7,662 nucleotides of DNA from Alkaliphilus sp. (GTDB lineage: Bacteria; Bacillota; Clostridia; Peptostreptococcales; Thermotaleaceae), in NCBI GenBank assembly GCA_018335765.1, contig JAGXRU010000181.1, positions 1 to 7,662 of the forward strand. The letters are read 5' to 3'. Under the pieces are notes generated by a model. It was not told the origin of the DNA, searched no databases, and saw only the letters and a program-made list of their open reading frames with translations. The translations under genes and the position numbers were made by a program. Below, piece after piece: positions 7,126-7,662 of the stretch (within the stretch, counting starts at the first letter, position 1; the number at the start of each line of letters is the position of its first letter).

Positions 7126-7147
7126 CGTATCTCCATCCTTTCAATTT

Positions 7148-7188
7148 TCGCTAGATAATAGGCTACAGCTCTGCCTATTATCTAGCGA
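7148..7188 (-). repeat. Perfect 16-bp inverted repeat before the first shell gene
   Basis: Arms at 7148-7163 and 7173-7188 are exact reverse complements (plus strand left arm TCGCTAGATAATAGGC) around a 9-base loop. In the direction of transcription the stem is preceded by an A-rich stretch and followed by GAAAATTG, not a T-run, so it is a poor intrinsic terminator for this operon. On the plus strand it is followed by GTTATTTTT, but no plus-strand gene needs terminating there. It sits between the 88-residue gene and the ribosome binding site of the first shell gene. An mRNA-stabilising or processing hairpin, or a regulator-binding palindrome, are the main options. Confidence 0.85.
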
Positions 7189-7208
7189 GTTATTTTTAAC
7201 ATTTAATA

Positions 7209-7475
7209 TCAGTCTTTAATATATTTATTAATTGTATCTGCGCCCTCTTTGTGAGCTTTAAAGTAAATCCTTAAGACATCTGTTTTATCCATCTCGAATC
7301 TGGTCTCTTCAAGAAGAGCATTGGCTTCAGCTGTCAGTAAAACTGAGATGACATCATCTCTGTTCAGTGCTTTAAAATTACCATATTCACCTTTTAATGC
7401 ATCAATAACATCTTCTGCACAAGCTTCTTTCACTTTTGTAAAATGCTTTAAAATAGCATAGTTAAGAGGTTTCAT
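7209..7475 (-). CDS. Small winged-helix-like protein of unknown function
   Basis: An 88-residue soluble protein with no signal peptide or membrane segment. I do not recognise a named family. The pattern suggests a winged-helix fold: helices at about 4-15, 18-30 and 39-57 (NRDDVISVLLTAEANALLEE), then a strand-turn-strand wing (ETRFEMDKTDVLRIYFKAH, 57-75) and a final helix (GADTINKYI). The start is well supported, with AAGGAGG 9 bases upstream, lying within the last codons of the preceding membrane-protein gene. Coupling to that gene suggests the two act together, for instance as a regulatory or cytoplasmic partner of a transporter. A DNA-binding role is inference only. The 83 bases between it and the next gene hold the perfect hairpin. 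Confidence 0.75.
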   Translation of the reverse strand: MKPLNYAILKHFTKVKEACAEDVIDALKGEYGNFKALNRDDVISVLLTAEANALLEETRFEMDKTDVLRIYFKAHKEGADTINKYIKD

Positions 7476-7476
7476 A

Positions 7477-7662
7477 CTATTTTTCCTCCTTTTTTCTAAA
7501 TAAGTCCATCGGATTCATAGCGATTACCAAGATACCTAGTGCCATCATTACTGCAGCAACCCAAGCGATGGGAGGCATTCCCCAGCCTTCGATACCAAAG
7601 ATTACACCAAGTATTATCCAGCAGCTGAATGGTCCCCAAAATGAGTAGGTACCATTACAAGC
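7477..7662 (-). CDS. Membrane protein, C-terminal end (possible transporter)
   Basis: Only the last 61 codons are present; the gene enters from the right edge and stops at TAG (7477-7479). The fragment shows a hydrophobic stretch after a short polar loop (FWGPFSCWIILGVIFGI), a short turn with GWGMPP, a second membrane segment (IAWVAAVMMALGILVIAM) and a charged cytoplasmic tail (NPMDLFRKKEEK). This is the C-terminal pattern of a polytopic transporter. I cannot assign the family: it does not look like the C-terminus of a BCCT choline carrier, an SMR exporter or an AmiS/UreI channel. Its position at the head of the visible operon would fit substrate uptake or product export for the choline pathway, which is inference. 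Confidence 0.7.
   Translation of the reverse strand, partial: ACNGTYSFWGPFSCWIILGVIFGIEGWGMPPIAWVAAVMMALGILVIAMNPMDLFRKKEEK

Noticed and set aside
7148..7197. Rho-independent terminator
   Set aside because: The hairpin is strong, but the T-rich stretch lies only on the plus-strand side, where no gene is upstream. In the direction of the operon the stem is followed by GAAAATTG.

Overview
The window is a piece of a choline-degrading bacterial microcompartment operon of the glycyl-radical-enzyme type (cut locus, short-CutC form). Low GC content, strong AGGAGG-type ribosome binding sites and tight gene spacing suggest an anaerobic Bacillota (Clostridia-like) organism. The proteins themselves closely resemble those remembered from Desulfovibrio cut loci, so the host assignment is only an inference.

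All ten genes lie on the minus strand and read from the right edge to the left edge. In order of transcription they are: the C-terminal end of a membrane protein (7662-7477, cut by the window edge); an 88-residue winged-helix-like protein (7475-7209); a perfect 16-bp hairpin (7188-7148); two hexameric BMC shell proteins (7125-6829 and 6801-6502); a CoA-acylating-type aldehyde dehydrogenase homologue (6474-4987); choline trimethylamine-lyase CutC (4901-2364); its radical-SAM activase CutD (2245-1292); a EutS/PduU-type permuted shell protein (1244-891); a EutP/PduV-type small GTPase (894-448); and the N-terminal part of a EutT-like protein (435 onward, cut by the window edge). I see no promoter or convincing intrinsic terminator, so the window appears to lie inside one long transcript. 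No plus-strand gene is supported.

CutD uses S-adenosylmethionine and iron-sulfur clusters to place a radical on Gly820 of CutC. CutC then splits choline into trimethylamine and acetaldehyde inside the protein shell. In known systems an aldehyde dehydrogenase, an alcohol dehydrogenase and a phosphotransacetylase then process the acetaldehyde. The alcohol dehydrogenase, phosphotransacetylase, pentameric vertex protein and any trimeric shell protein are not in this window.

The system as a whole is known. The points worth a second look are local. The aldehyde dehydrogenase has serine in place of both the catalytic cysteine and the oxyanion-hole asparagine. It ends at a stop preceded by a Shine-Dalgarno-like sequence and a slippery UUUU, with an 18-residue +1-frame tail beyond. 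A 60-codon open frame follows the cutC stop in phase. A long perfect hairpin precedes the first shell gene. A EutT-like gene with a CCxxC motif sits in a pathway that does not need cobalamin.
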